NCBI RefSeq assembly: GCF_001567565.1
Contig: NZ_LSSW01000022.1
Span: 248,001-312,000 of the forward strand
Length of the DNA: 64,000 bases
Origin: Ectopseudomonas composti
Lineage (GTDB): Bacteria > Pseudomonadota > Gammaproteobacteria > Pseudomonadales > Pseudomonadaceae
Direction of reading: 5' to 3'
Made by a program: the position numbers and the translations under genes. The notes beneath the pieces were generated by a model that saw only the letters and a list, made by a program, of their open reading frames with translations, was not told where the DNA came from and did no database searches. Positions within the stretch are counted from its first letter, which is position 1; every line of letters starts with the position of its first letter. Shown here piece by piece: positions 47,000 through 55,793 of this stretch.

Positions 47000-47022
47000 C
47001 GATATCAATCGATCATATATCG
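47000..47022. promoter_or_regulatory. LysR-type dyad CGATAT-N11-ATATCG
   Basis: CGATAT (47000-47005) and ATATCG (47017-47022) are 11 bases apart in the 149-bp divergent region, the classical T-N11-A arrangement of LysR-type binding sites. It is 23 bases from the lysR ATG and 104 bases from the acyl-CoA dehydrogenase ATG. Confidence 0.6.
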
Positions 47023-47126
47023 GTTATGAATGTTCATACACGCTGAAAATAGGTTCGATAAATCTTAAGCGCTGTTCTAGCATCATTTCCACAACCTCTC
47101 ACCCTTTGTCACAAACAGGTAACCCC

Positions 47127-48356
47127 ATGGATTTCGCCTATTCCCCGAAGGTTCAAGAACTGCGTGAGCGTGTCAGCGCATTCATGGAAGCGCATGTCTA
47201 TCCGGCCGAAGCGGTATTCGAGCAGCAAGTGGCCGAGGGTGATCGCTGGCAGCCGACCGCGATCATGGAGGAGCTGAAGAACAAGGCCAAAGCCGAAGGC
47301 CTGTGGAACCTGTTCCTGCCCGAGTCCGACTACGGTGCGGGCCTGACCAACACCGAATACGCGCCACTGGCCGAGATCATGGGCCGTTCGCTGATCGGCC
47401 CGGAGCCGTTCAACTGCGCCGCGCCGGATACCGGCAACATGGAGGTACTGGTGCGCTACGGCAACGAGGCGCAGAAGCAGCAGTGGCTGGAGCCGCTGCT
47501 GTCCGGCGAGATTCGCTCTGCCTTCGCCATGACCGAGCCGGGCGTGGCCTCCTCGGACGCCACCAACATGCAGGCCAACGCGCGTCGCGAGGGCGATGAG
47601 TGGGTGATCAACGGCCGCAAGTGGTGGACTTCCGGCGCTTGCGACCCGCGCTGCAAGGTGATGATTTTCATGGGCCTGACCAACCCGGACGCGCCGCGCC
47701 ACCAGCAGCATTCGATGATTCTGGTGCCGATGGACGCACCTGGGGTCACGGTGCTGCGTCCGCTGCCGGTGTTCGGCTATGACGATGCGCCGCACGGCCA
47801 TGCCGAGGTGCTGTTCGAGAACGTGCGGGTGCCCTACGAGAACGTGCTGCTGGGTGAGGGGCGTGGTTTCGAGATTGCCCAGGGCCGCCTAGGCCCAGGC
47901 CGTATCCACCATTGCATGCGTTCGATCGGCATGGCCGAGCGCGCTCTGGAATTGATGTGCAAGCGTGCAGTCAACCGCAGCGCCTTTGGCAAACCATTGG
48001 CGCGCCTGGGCGGCAATATCGATCACATCGCCGACTCGCGCATGGAGATCAACCAGGCACGCCTGCTGACCCTCAACGCGGCTTACATGATGGATACCGT
48101 GGGCAACAAGATCGCCGCCAGCGAGATCGCTCAGATCAAGGTAGTGGCGCCCAACGTGGCACTGAAGGTCATCGACCGGGCGATCCAGATGCACGGTGGC
48201 GCCGGGGTCTCCAATGACTTCCCGCTGGCCTACTGGTACGCCATGCAGCGTACCCTGCGTCTGGCCGACGGCCCGGACGAAGTGCACCGCGCGGCTATCG
48301 GAAAGTACGAAATCGGCAAGTACGTACCGCGCGACGTGATGAAGGCCAGTCGCTGA
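47127..48356 (+). CDS. Acyl-CoA dehydrogenase
   Basis: A 409-residue flavoprotein of the acyl-CoA dehydrogenase family. FAD/substrate motifs: [16 protein letters not shown] (about 138-153), W-W-T-S-G-A (about 175), and C-terminal [15 protein letters not shown] and [10 protein letters not shown]. It starts beta-oxidation of an acyl-CoA of unknown chain; the family part resembles ACAD10/11-type members. Start ATG 47127 follows AGGTAA. Divergent LysR regulator likely controls it. A terminator follows. Confidence 0.94.
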   Translation: MDFAYSPKVQELRERVSAFMEAHVYPAEAVFEQQVAEGDRWQPTAIMEELKNKAKAEGLWNLFLPESDYGAGLTNTEYAPLAEIMGRSLIGPEPFNCAAPDTGNMEVLVRYGNEAQKQQWLEPLLSGEIRSAFAMTEPGVASSDATNMQANARREGDEWVINGRKWWTSGACDPRCKVMIFMGLTNPDAPRHQQHSMILVPMDAPGVTVLRPLPVFGYDDAPHGHAEVLFENVRVPYENVLLGEGRGFEIAQGRLGPGRIHHCMRSIGMAERALELMCKRAVNRSAFGKPLARLGGNIDHIADSRMEINQARLLTLNAAYMMDTVGNKIAASEIAQIKVVAPNVALKVIDRAIQMHGGAGVSNDFPLAYWYAMQRTLRLADGPDEVHRAAIGKYEIGKYVPRDVMKASR

Positions 48357-48373
48357 TTCAGCGGCTCTATATA

Positions 48374-48407
48374 AAGAAGAGGCCCGCTGATGCGGGCCTC
48401 TTCTTTT
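48374..48407 (+). terminator. Rho-independent terminator after acyl-CoA dehydrogenase
   Basis: AAGAAGAGGCCCGC (48374-48387), loop TGAT, GCGGGCCTCTTCTT (48392-48405), followed by TT. Fourteen-bp stem with a T-rich end, 17 bases past the stop. Confidence 0.93.
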
Positions 48408-48440
48408 CGGTTCTTCGCACAGTTTTTGGGAAGACGCTGT

Positions 48441-49050
48441 TTGACAGCGGACTGGCAAGTTTGTGTGTTCTGTACGCAGCGCTATTTATCTCTGAGCCAA
48501 GATCATTAGCGTGTCGATCTTTCGTCCTCGTTTCGCCCCTCACGGGCGAGTCACTTTCTCTTGCTTGCCCAAGAGAAAGTAACCAAAGAGAAGGGCACCC
48601 CGACATCCGAGCTAGGCGCCCCCGCCCTGCTGCGCCGGAGTTCCCTCGCTCCATCACCACTCCAGGGGCACGCTGCGAAGGGCCATCCCTGGCCCGTCGC
48701 AGCTCTCGCGACATCCATGTCGCTCAACCCCTTACGCGGCGATTCCACTCGGCCTCCTGAAGGCGACTTGGGCGTCGTCTGTAAGATCGCGCTTCAAGAG
48801 CAAAAGCCAAACGCTACCGACTTTGATCTTCCGGAGATGTCGCAAGCTCCCGACCAGGTCCCCTTAAGGAGGCCGAGCAGCACTGGAGCGAGAAGCGCAG
48901 TAACAGCCGCAGGCTGGCCCGAAGGGTGAGCGCAGCGAATCAAGGTGTGGTGCCCGTAAGGGGCGCAACCCAAACGTTCAGCAGGCGCGGTAACGGAAGA
49001 GTGCCAAGTCAGTAACCGATACGCACACAAACTTGCCAGTCCGGCGTCAA
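48441..49050. mobile_element. Non-coding element with 27-bp terminal inverted repeats (MITE-like)
   Basis: 48441-48467 and the reverse complement of 49024-49050 match at 25 of 27 positions, with a perfect 20-base core, CGGACTGGCAAGTTTGTGTG. The 610 bp between have short overlapping open frames on both strands but no credible gene. Inside are strong hairpins: an 11-bp stem at 48553-48580 (ACTTTCTCTTG / CAAGAGAAAGT), GGGCCA-TCCC-TGGCCC at 48680-48695 and a GCGACAT dyad at 48708-48723. I find no clear target-site duplication. Related hairpin-led sequences occur, to my recollection, in many proteobacterial genomes. Confidence 0.65.
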
Positions 49051-49100
49051 GCGCATCCTCCCCGCGAGAATGCGAAGAACCTTCTTCTATGTCTGCACGT

Positions 49101-49280
49101 TCAGGGCAATCTGTCGTCCGAGCGTTGTTCTTCGTCCAGCCAGCCCAGACGCATATGCAGTTGTGCGGCGAAGGTACGTGCCGCCAGTTCTTCCTGAAAG
49201 GTCAGTGCGCGACGCCCGAATCGTACCTGCCAGAGCCGTTGACCCTGGCGCTCGATGAGTTCTATGCAGACGTCGGGCAT
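49101..49280 (-). CDS. Small conserved-type protein coupled to TerC
   Basis: A 59-residue protein reading from ATG 49280 to TGA 49101. The Shine-Dalgarno AAGGAGGGGG lies 3 bases before the ATG and overlaps the TerC stop codon (10-base gap), so the two are translationally coupled. Composition is charged with W-Q-V-R-F-G-R-R-A-L-T-F and A-A-R-T-F-A-A-Q-L; no signal or membrane segment. Function unknown. The position, ribosome site and balanced composition argue that it is real. Confidence 0.7.
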   Translation of the reverse strand: MPDVCIELIERQGQRLWQVRFGRRALTFQEELAARTFAAQLHMRLGWLDEEQRSDDRLP

Positions 49281-49290
49281 CGCCCCCTCC

Positions 49291-50280
49291 TTAGGTGGTG
49301 CTGGCCTTGTCTCGTGTCTTGAGCAGCGACAGCAGCACGCCGCCAGCCAGCAGACCCAAGGTTACGCCAAGTGAGAGCAGGGCGGGAACCTTGATCAGGT
49401 CGTGCAGGAAGATCTTGCCACCGATGTACATCAGCACCAGTGCCAGGGCGTATTTCAGGTAGATGAAGCGGTGCATCAGTGCGGCCAGGGCGAAGTACAG
49501 CGCGCGCAGGCCGAGAATGGCGAAGATGTTCGAGGTATAGACGATGAACGGGTCCTGCGAGATGGCCAGCACGGCCGGCACGCTGTCGACGGCGAACACC
49601 AGGTCGGCCAGCTCGATCAGCACCAGCGCCAGCAGCAGCGGGGTGGCGTAGAGCAGTGGCTTGCCGCTGACCTTGTCCTTAAGGCGTACCAGGAACTTGC
49701 CTTCGTGCAGGTCGTCGCTGACGCGAATGTGCTTGCGCACGAAGCGGATCACCGGATTCTGCGCCAGGTCCGGATGTGACTCTTCGTCACCGCCGCTGCG
49801 CAGCATCTTGATGCCGCTGAAGAGCAGGAAGGCGCCGAAGATGTAGAGAATCCAGTCGAACTGCTGCACCAGCGCCGTGCCCAGGCCGATCATGATCGCA
49901 CGCAGCACGATCACCCCGAGAATGCCCCAGAACAGCACGCGATGCTGGTACTTACGCGGGATGTTGAAGTAGCCGAGGATCATTGCCATGACGAAAACGT
50001 TGTCCATCGACAGCGATTGCTCCACCAGGAAACCGGTGTAGTACTCCATCGCCTTGATGCCGCCAAGCTGCCACCAGATCCAGCCGCCGAAGGCGACGCC
50101 GACACTGAAGTAGCCGGAATACAGCAGCAGGCTTTCGCGCATCTCGATTTCATGCTGATCGCGATGCAGGACGCCGAGGTCGAGTACCAGAAGGGTGATG
50201 ATCAGTACCAGGAATGCCAGCCAGAACCAGCCAGGGGTACCGAAGATGGGGGATGTCAAAAAGGCAAGTAGAGCGTCCAT
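49291..50280 (-). CDS. TerC/Alx family membrane protein
   Basis: A 329-residue inner-membrane protein with about nine helices and the two acidic family motifs: E-Q-S-L-S-M-D-N-V-F-V-M-A (about 87-99) and E-L-A-D-L-V-F-A-V-D-S-V-P-A (about 222-235). Alx-type members export manganese or protect nascent exported proteins from metal excess. AGGGAGGG precedes the ATG. A structured leader (50281-50440) lies upstream and a small ORF is coupled downstream. Alx-type is preferred over tellurium-resistance TerC because there are no other ter genes. Confidence 0.92.
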   Translation of the reverse strand: MDALLAFLTSPIFGTPGWFWLAFLVLIITLLVLDLGVLHRDQHEIEMRESLLLYSGYFSVGVAFGGWIWWQLGGIKAMEYYTGFLVEQSLSMDNVFVMAMILGYFNIPRKYQHRVLFWGILGVIVLRAIMIGLGTALVQQFDWILYIFGAFLLFSGIKMLRSGGDEESHPDLAQNPVIRFVRKHIRVSDDLHEGKFLVRLKDKVSGKPLLYATPLLLALVLIELADLVFAVDSVPAVLAISQDPFIVYTSNIFAILGLRALYFALAALMHRFIYLKYALALVLMYIGGKIFLHDLIKVPALLSLGVTLGLLAGGVLLSLLKTRDKASTT

Positions 50281-50301
50281 GAGCCCTCCCTATATGTCTG
50301 C

Positions 50302-50426
50302 CTGAGTTGAAGAAATCGACTCAGTGACTCCGACATCACGGTGAGAAACTCACCGCCAGAGGGGCCCGGCGTCACGCGCGGCGGAGATTAACGCCGACTC
50401 GACAAGCTGCCAAGCCCCCTGGCGGG
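50302..50426 (-). promoter_or_regulatory. Structured leader of terC
   Basis: Between the preceding gene stop (50443) and TerC are three dyads: CGGTGAG-AAA-CTCACCG (50339-50355), CTGAGT / ACTCAG (50302-50307 / 50319-50324) and CCCC-N5-GGGG (about 50415-50427). E. coli alx is controlled by a manganese/pH-sensing leader, so an RNA control element is possible, but the yybP-ykoY core is not recognisable here. Confidence 0.35.
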
Positions 50427-50442
50427 GATTATTTTTCAGCTG

Positions 50443-51825
50443 TCAGTACACCCAGACTTCGACCCGGCGATTGCGGATGCGCCCGATGTTCTGGTCGTTG
50501 GCGGCCACTGGCAGCTCGCTGCCCATTCCGGTGATTTCGCGGAAGAGCACGCCCTGTCTGGCCAGTTCGCGGCGGACCGCCATGGCCCTTAGTTTCGACA
50601 GCAGTTCGGCGCGTTCGGGGTCGCTCTTGGCGTCGCCGAAACCGACCAGCACCACCTTGTTCTGCAGCTTGTCGTGCTGTTTGAGGTAATCCAGCACCCG
50701 CTGCAGGTCGCGCTGGGCCTTGTTGTCCAGGGTCGCGCTGCCTTCCTGGAAGCGGAAGTTCACCGACAGGCGTTGCGCCTGCTGTGCCAGTTGCTGGTAA
50801 TCGGTGGGCATCTGCGTATCGGCTGTGACCTTCACCGCCTCGACGGTCTGAGCGATGAAGCCGCTGCGGTCGACTATTGCCTGGCCGCGGGGGCTTTGGG
50901 TGAAGTCGATCAACGCGCGCGCCCAGAGGTTTTCCTGATGCGGATCGTTGTAGATGAATAGGCGACGCGCCAGCGGGTAATCCTCTGTGGCGATCAGTGT
51001 GGTGCTCGGCGGCATCGGCTGGGAGTCGCCAGCAGCGACGGCGACAGCCTTGGCCTGGCGTATGTAGGGCAGGCCGATGAAGCCGATACCGTTGGGGTCG
51101 GAGCTAACCGAGTCAGACAGCTGATCGCTCGATTCGAAGCGTTGTGCGTTGGCCGCCAGTGCGCGTCCGCCCGGCGCCAGCACCAGCTCCTTGAACGTGT
51201 CGTAGGTGCCGGAGTTGTCATCGCGTGCATAGGGGTGAACCTTGCCGGGGTTGCCGCCCAGCGCCGCCCAGTCATCGATCTCGCCAGAGAACAGTTGCGC
51301 GATCTGCTCGACGCTGAGTGTTGTCAGCGGGTTCGACGGATGCACGATGATCGCCAGGCCGTCGATGGCGATGACCTGTTCGCTCTGCGGGCTGCGCAGG
51401 TCGCCCAGCGGTGCCAGGGCGGTGGCCTCGCCGTCCTTGATCGGTCGCGAAGAAGCCGCCAGGTCGGCGCTGCCATCCTTGAGCGAGGTAAAACCGGTGC
51501 CCGAACCGTGAGCGGCGACCTCGACGATGATCTGACGGCCGTCGGCCTGGCGTGCGAGCAGGCGTTGCTCGTTTTCATGGGCGCCGTGCTCGCTGCGAAT
51601 GTCGTGCAGCCCTTGTGCCTCGAACAGCCCTTTGACCAGTTCGGGGCCGAGCTTGGCGCCAATGGTGTTGGAGCCCTGGATGCGCAGCACCGGCCGGTTG
51701 CCGTCGGAGGCGGGCAGGGCAGCGAATACCGAAAGGGGCAGGGCGTAGCAGATGAAACCGATGAGCAGCAGTGACAGGGTTCGACCCCAGAGATCATGGT
51801 CGATGGCAGACTGGGCGCGCGGCAT
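50443..51825 (-). CDS. PstS-like substrate-binding protein fused to OmpA domain
   Basis: A 460-residue envelope protein. N-terminal hydrophobic segment (about 15-36, signal or anchor), phosphate-binding-like domain (about 44-320; R-I-Q-G-S-N-T-I-G, G-S-G-T-G-F, D-D-N-S-G-T-Y-D) and a C-terminal OmpA/MotB peptidoglycan-binding domain (about 350-460; V-L-V-G-F-G-D-A-K, N-R-R-V-E-V-W-V-Y). It would bind phosphate or a phosphorylated ligand while tethered to the cell wall. No Pst permease genes are adjacent. Upstream of TerC on the same strand. Start ATG 51825, with a weak site (GAAGGT). Confidence 0.88.
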   Translation of the reverse strand: MPRAQSAIDHDLWGRTLSLLLIGFICYALPLSVFAALPASDGNRPVLRIQGSNTIGAKLGPELVKGLFEAQGLHDIRSEHGAHENEQRLLARQADGRQIIVEVAAHGSGTGFTSLKDGSADLAASSRPIKDGEATALAPLGDLRSPQSEQVIAIDGLAIIVHPSNPLTTLSVEQIAQLFSGEIDDWAALGGNPGKVHPYARDDNSGTYDTFKELVLAPGGRALAANAQRFESSDQLSDSVSSDPNGIGFIGLPYIRQAKAVAVAAGDSQPMPPSTTLIATEDYPLARRLFIYNDPHQENLWARALIDFTQSPRGQAIVDRSGFIAQTVEAVKVTADTQMPTDYQQLAQQAQRLSVNFRFQEGSATLDNKAQRDLQRVLDYLKQHDKLQNKVVLVGFGDAKSDPERAELLSKLRAMAVRRELARQGVLFREITGMGSELPVAANDQNIGRIRNRRVEVWVY

Positions 51826-51928
51826 GCGGCAGGCACCTTCTAGTGGGTTAGGAGGAAACGTGCCGCGCAGATTAAGTCAGTCAGATTGCAGGGATATGAC
51901 GGGCGCGTGCTGTGCACGCGCCTCTGGT

Positions 51929-52741
51929 TCAGTTCAGCTCAAGCCAGATCGGCGCATGATCGGACGGTTTTTCCATGCCGCGCAGGTCGTAGTCGATGCC
52001 GGCATCCTTGAAGCGCGCCTGCAGCGGCTGGCTGGCCAGGATTACGTCGATGCGCAGGCCGCGCTTGGGGTCGTCCTCGAAACCACGGCTGCGATAGTCG
52101 AACCAGCTGAAGCGGTCATTCACCTCGGGGTTGAGGTGGCGGAAACTGTCCACCAGGCCCCAGCTCTTGAGGGTCGCCAGCCACTCGCGCTCCTCCGGCA
52201 GGAAGCTGCACTTGCCGGTTTTCAGCCAGCGCAGGCGATTGGGCTCGCCAATACCGATGTCGCAATCTTCCGGACTGATGTTGATGTCGCCCATCACCAC
52301 CAGCGCCTGCTGTGGATCGAAGTGCTCGACCAGTAGTTGCTGCAGATCGGCATAGAAGCGCTGCTTGGCCGGAAATTTCAGCGGATGATCACGGCTCTCG
52401 CCCTGCGGGAAGTAGCCGTTCATCACCGTGACCGGATTGCCGTTGGCGTCGGCGAAGGTGCCGTAGATGAAGCGTCGCTGAGCGTCTTCAGCGTCACCGG
52501 GGAAGCCCTTGTGCAGGCTCAGCGGCTCCTGGCGCGAGAGCAGGGCGACGCCGTAATGGCCTTTCTGGCCGTGGTAATGCACGTGGTAGCCAAGCTGGCG
52601 GATTTCGGCTTCCGGAAACTGCTCATCGGCTACCTTGGTTTCCTGCAGGCCGATCACGTCTGGCTGGTGTTTTTCGATCAGAGCTTGCAACTGATGAGGG
52701 CGCGCGCGTAGGCCATTGATATTGAAGGAGACGATTTTCAT
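51929..52741 (-). CDS. xthA: Exodeoxyribonuclease III
   Basis: A 270-residue AP endonuclease / 3'-5' exonuclease of base-excision repair. N-terminal [12 protein letters not shown], Glu in G-L-Q-E-T-K (about 34), [17 protein letters not shown] (Asp/Asn pair about 150) and C-terminal S-D-H-A-P-I-W are all present. Start ATG 52741 gives the canonical N-terminus; GGAGAC lies inside the first codons and the true ribosome site is weak. It is PA2545-like in this tamAB neighbourhood. Its upstream region carries a repeat copy. Confidence 0.95.
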   Translation of the reverse strand: MKIVSFNINGLRARPHQLQALIEKHQPDVIGLQETKVADEQFPEAEIRQLGYHVHYHGQKGHYGVALLSRQEPLSLHKGFPGDAEDAQRRFIYGTFADANGNPVTVMNGYFPQGESRDHPLKFPAKQRFYADLQQLLVEHFDPQQALVVMGDINISPEDCDIGIGEPNRLRWLKTGKCSFLPEEREWLATLKSWGLVDSFRHLNPEVNDRFSWFDYRSRGFEDDPKRGLRIDVILASQPLQARFKDAGIDYDLRGMEKPSDHAPIWLELN

Positions 52742-52830
52742 GGGCAGCGGGTCCTGGGCAAAAGGTGATGCTAGCCGATCCTTTGCGCTCGCGGCCAGCG
52801 CCTGGCGGGCGTCGGGCGGCGGTGCTAGGG

Positions 52831-52955
52831 TCTGTACAAAAGCTACCGAGCGACGCTCGAGTAAAGCCAAAACAGGCACGGACGCGGAGTCTGCTTGTGT
52901 ACATCAGCGCCTTGGGCCTGTTTCAACGCAGCATCACCGAGCGCAGGCACTTTTC
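52831..52955 (-). repeat. Left copy of TGTAC-ended repeat
   Basis: Begins TCTGTACAAAAG and ends in a 35-bp arm (52921-52955) that is a perfect inverted match to 53786-53820. The interior has diverged from the right copy. It lies between xthA and the GNAT gene; the left and right copies are in opposite orientation. Confidence 0.65.
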
Positions 52956-53016
52956 TTGAACGGCCTCAGTCGGCTGTCACATGCCTGAGCACAACCTACG
53001 ACAGCAGAGGTCTGCC

Positions 53017-53661
53017 ATGCCCAACAACGCTCCAGCAGAAGTGCGCATGCTCGATGGTGGCTACGCCCGTGAGGTTCGTTCGCTGCTCTACCATGCCTAT
53101 CGCCACGAGCCGACCTTCGCCTACCTGTTCGAGGCCGAGCGGGCGGGTTTCGATCAGCGCGTGCGCGCGACGATTCGCGAATTGGTGCAGCAGCACTTTG
53201 CCGAAGATCTGCCGGCCATCGGCTTGCTGATCGACGATCGTTTGATCGGCGCCGCGCTGATTGCGCCACCGCAGCGGCGCCTGGACATCACCGAAAGCTG
53301 GAATTGGCGGTTGCGCATGCTGCTGAGCACCGGCTTCGGCTGCACCAAACGCTACCTCGAATACCACGATGCGGTGCTCGCGAGCCTGCCTCCTGGGCCT
53401 TATCACGTGCTGCCGCTGTTGGGTATTCACCCCGAGTTCCAGGGCCAGCACCGTGGCGAGCAACTGCTCGAGGCGCTGCACGACTGGTGCGCGCAGGACA
53501 CTGGTTCGCAAGGGGTGGTGCTGGATACCGGCAATGCGCGCTATCTGGAGTTCTACCGGCGCCAGGGGTACGAGGAAATTGGTGAACTGGCCATTGGTCC
53601 CGTGGTCGAGCACGTGTTCTTCCACCCCAATCCGCAACCGGTGGTCAGGGCCAGCGCCTGA
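53017..53661 (+). CDS. GNAT family N-acetyltransferase
   Basis: A 214-residue acetyltransferase. The acetyl-CoA pyrophosphate loop is I-H-P-E-F-Q-G-Q-H-R-G-E-Q-L-L (137-151), preceded by a strand V-L-P-L-L-G, and the late Y-R-R-Q-G-Y-E-E-I-G strand-helix is typical. Start ATG 53017 has AGAGG 6 bases upstream. Substrate unknown. The gene lies alone between two inverted repeat copies (52831-52955 and 53780-53927). Confidence 0.9.
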   Translation: MPNNAPAEVRMLDGGYAREVRSLLYHAYRHEPTFAYLFEAERAGFDQRVRATIRELVQQHFAEDLPAIGLLIDDRLIGAALIAPPQRRLDITESWNWRLRMLLSTGFGCTKRYLEYHDAVLASLPPGPYHVLPLLGIHPEFQGQHRGEQLLEALHDWCAQDTGSQGVVLDTGNARYLEFYRRQGYEEIGELAIGPVVEHVFFHPNPQPVVRASA

Positions 53662-53779
53662 ACGCTGCCTGTCTGGCCTAAGCCCGAGGCCTTAGGCAGG
53701 CGGTTGCAAGACCCAGGCGAGTGCAGCATGGATGCAGGAGCAGGGCGAGCCGCGTCAGCCGGTGCAGTCGTGCTGGGTT

Positions 53780-53927
53780 CTGTACGAAAAGTGCCTGCGC
53801 TCGGTGATGCTGCGTTGAAATCGCTCTCAGAATGCTCATTTACAGCACGTAAACTGCGCTTCTTCGAGCGATTTCGCGGGGCCGCCATCGGTATTGCCTG
53901 ACCTTCGCTCGACGACTTTTCGTACAA
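53780..53927 (+). repeat. Right copy of TGTAC-ended repeat
   Basis: Ends TGTACGAAAAGT (53781-53792) and ACTTTTCGTACA (53915-53926) are perfect 12-bp terminal inverted repeats around a 146-bp segment, with the 35-bp arm at 53786-53820. The remaining DNA of this 404-bp gap (53662-53779 and 53928-54065) shows no gene or clear site apart from a short dyad CTAAG/CTTAG near 53677-53697. Confidence 0.7.
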
Positions 53928-54065
53928 AGCCTGGCGATGAGCGTCTTGACGAGGGCACCTGGATCGGCTCGCACACGAGCTGCTGTTCAGCTCGGTAATG
54001 GCCTCGCAGGTCGTTTGTCGAAGGCCTGCTAGCGCGAGCTTTGCTCCGTGGTAGCATCCTCCGCC

Positions 54066-55793
54066 ATGAGTGTATATGGACATATTCAGCGCAGCCTGAC
54101 CCTGCTGCTGATCAGTACGAGTGCCTTCGCAGCGAGCGAACTCGACGTACGAATCACCCCCAGCAATTCGGCTCTCAAGAGCAATATCGAAGGTTATGTC
54201 GGCAGCCTCGACGGCCGTGACGCCCAGTCGCTGCGGCGTATGCGCCGTATCGCCGAGAGCGAGGCGGACAAGGCAGCGCAGGCCCTGGGGTATTACCAGG
54301 CGCGTATCCGCAGTCATGTCGAACAGGGCGAAACGCCGCGCCTGGTGCTCGAGGTGGAGCCCGGCGAGCGCATTCGCCTGCGCAACGTCGACATCCGCAT
54401 CGAAGGCCCGGCCAGCGAGCTGTCGGCGTTTCGCGTGCCCAATGCCAGTCGACTGAAGCCGGGTTCGGTGCTCAACCACGGACGCTACGAGGACGCCAAA
54501 CGGCTGATCCAGAACCAGGCCTCGCGTTATGGTTTCTTCGACGGCCGATTCTCCCGCCAGCGCCTGGAAATCGACCCGGCTGCCGGCGTCGCCGATATCG
54601 AGCTGGTGTTCACCAGCGGCCCGCGCTACAGCCTGGGCGATATTGCCTTCAACGGTGACTTTCCATTCGACGAAGAACTGTTGCTACGCATGGTGCCGTT
54701 CAAACCGGACACGCCGTACGACTCCGAGTTGATCGCCGAGCTGTATCAGGCATTGCAGTCCAGTGGCTATTTCGAGTCCGTGCGGGTCGATGCCATTCCC
54801 ACCCAGGCCAACCAGTTGCGCATTCCGGTGGCGGTGGCGCTGCAAGTACGCAAGCCGCGCAGCATGGGCCTGGGCCTGGGGTTTTCCACGGATGTCGGGC
54901 CGCGCCTGCGCGCCAACTGGACGCGTCACTGGCGCAATCGGCAGGGGCACAGCTACGGCATCGAAACCGAGCTGTCCGCGCCGCGGCAGAACGTCGGCCT
55001 GTGGTACGACATTCCCGGCGATCCACCGTTGACCGACAAGCTGCGCCTGGCTGGCGGCTATCAATACGAGGAACTGGCCAGCAGCGACAGCCTCAGCCGC
55101 CTGCTGACCCTAGGCCCGGAATGGCACAGCCAGCGCTCTGGCGGCTGGCAGCGCGTGCTGTCGGTGAAGTGGCAGCGCGAAGAATATCGCCTGGGTGACG
55201 ACTCCGGGCTCAGCACGCTACTGATGCCGGGTGTCAGCTATTCGCTGCTGCGCAGCGACAACCGGCTCGACCCGAACCAGGGCTACCGGGTGCAATTCGA
55301 CCTGCGCGGTGCCGTCGATGGCGTGCTGTCCGATGCCAATGTGTTGCACGGCAATATCATGCTCAAGGGCCTGACCACCGTATTCGACAATCACCGCCTG
55401 CTTGGCCGCGTGCAGTTCGGTGGTACCGAAACCAACGGTTTCTCGGCCGTGCCGCCGTCGCTGCGCTTCTTCGCCGGTGGTGATCAGAGCGTGCGTGGTT
55501 ACGACTATCAGAGCCTGTCGCCGGAGAATGACCGTGGTGACAAGGTCGGTGGCCGCTACCTGTTCGCTGCCAGCGCCGAATACCAGTACAGCCTCAACGA
55601 CAAGTGGCGTCTGGCGACCTTCATCGACCAGGGCAACGCCTTCAATTCGCTGGACATCCCCACCTTGAAGACCGGCGTCGGTTTCGGTGTGCGTTGGGTT
55701 TCGCCGGTTGGTCCGTTGCGTCTGGACCTCGCTCACGCACTGGACGACGACGGTGGCGTGCGTCTGCATTTCTCCATGGGGCCTGAACTATGA
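54066..55793 (+). CDS. tamA: Translocation and assembly module subunit TamA
   Basis: A 575-residue Omp85-family outer-membrane protein. Signal 1-24 (A-F-A), three POTRA domains (about 28-260) and a 16-strand barrel (about 270-575) with the L6 motif V-R-G-Y at about 475. With TamB it forms a bridge for outer-membrane protein insertion and phospholipid transport. Start ATG 54066 gives the signal; no strong ribosome site. Stop overlaps tamB by 4 bases. Confidence 0.95.
   Translation: MSVYGHIQRSLTLLLISTSAFAASELDVRITPSNSALKSNIEGYVGSLDGRDAQSLRRMRRIAESEADKAAQALGYYQARIRSHVEQGETPRLVLEVEPGERIRLRNVDIRIEGPASELSAFRVPNASRLKPGSVLNHGRYEDAKRLIQNQASRYGFFDGRFSRQRLEIDPAAGVADIELVFTSGPRYSLGDIAFNGDFPFDEELLLRMVPFKPDTPYDSELIAELYQALQSSGYFESVRVDAIPTQANQLRIPVAVALQVRKPRSMGLGLGFSTDVGPRLRANWTRHWRNRQGHSYGIETELSAPRQNVGLWYDIPGDPPLTDKLRLAGGYQYEELASSDSLSRLLTLGPEWHSQRSGGWQRVLSVKWQREEYRLGDDSGLSTLLMPGVSYSLLRSDNRLDPNQGYRVQFDLRGAVDGVLSDANVLHGNIMLKGLTTVFDNHRLLGRVQFGGTETNGFSAVPPSLRFFAGGDQSVRGYDYQSLSPENDRGDKVGGRYLFAASAEYQYSLNDKWRLATFIDQGNAFNSLDIPTLKTGVGFGVRWVSPVGPLRLDLAHALDDDGGVRLHFSMGPEL

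Noticed and set aside
48461..48929. Overlapping open frames in the non-coding element (up to 122 codons)
   Set aside because: They overlap each other on both strands, are low-complexity and Arg/Pro/Ser rich, and lack ribosome sites; they follow from hairpin symmetry.
50281..50442. yybP-ykoY manganese riboswitch upstream of terC
   Set aside because: The conserved core segments are not visible; only generic hairpins are reported.
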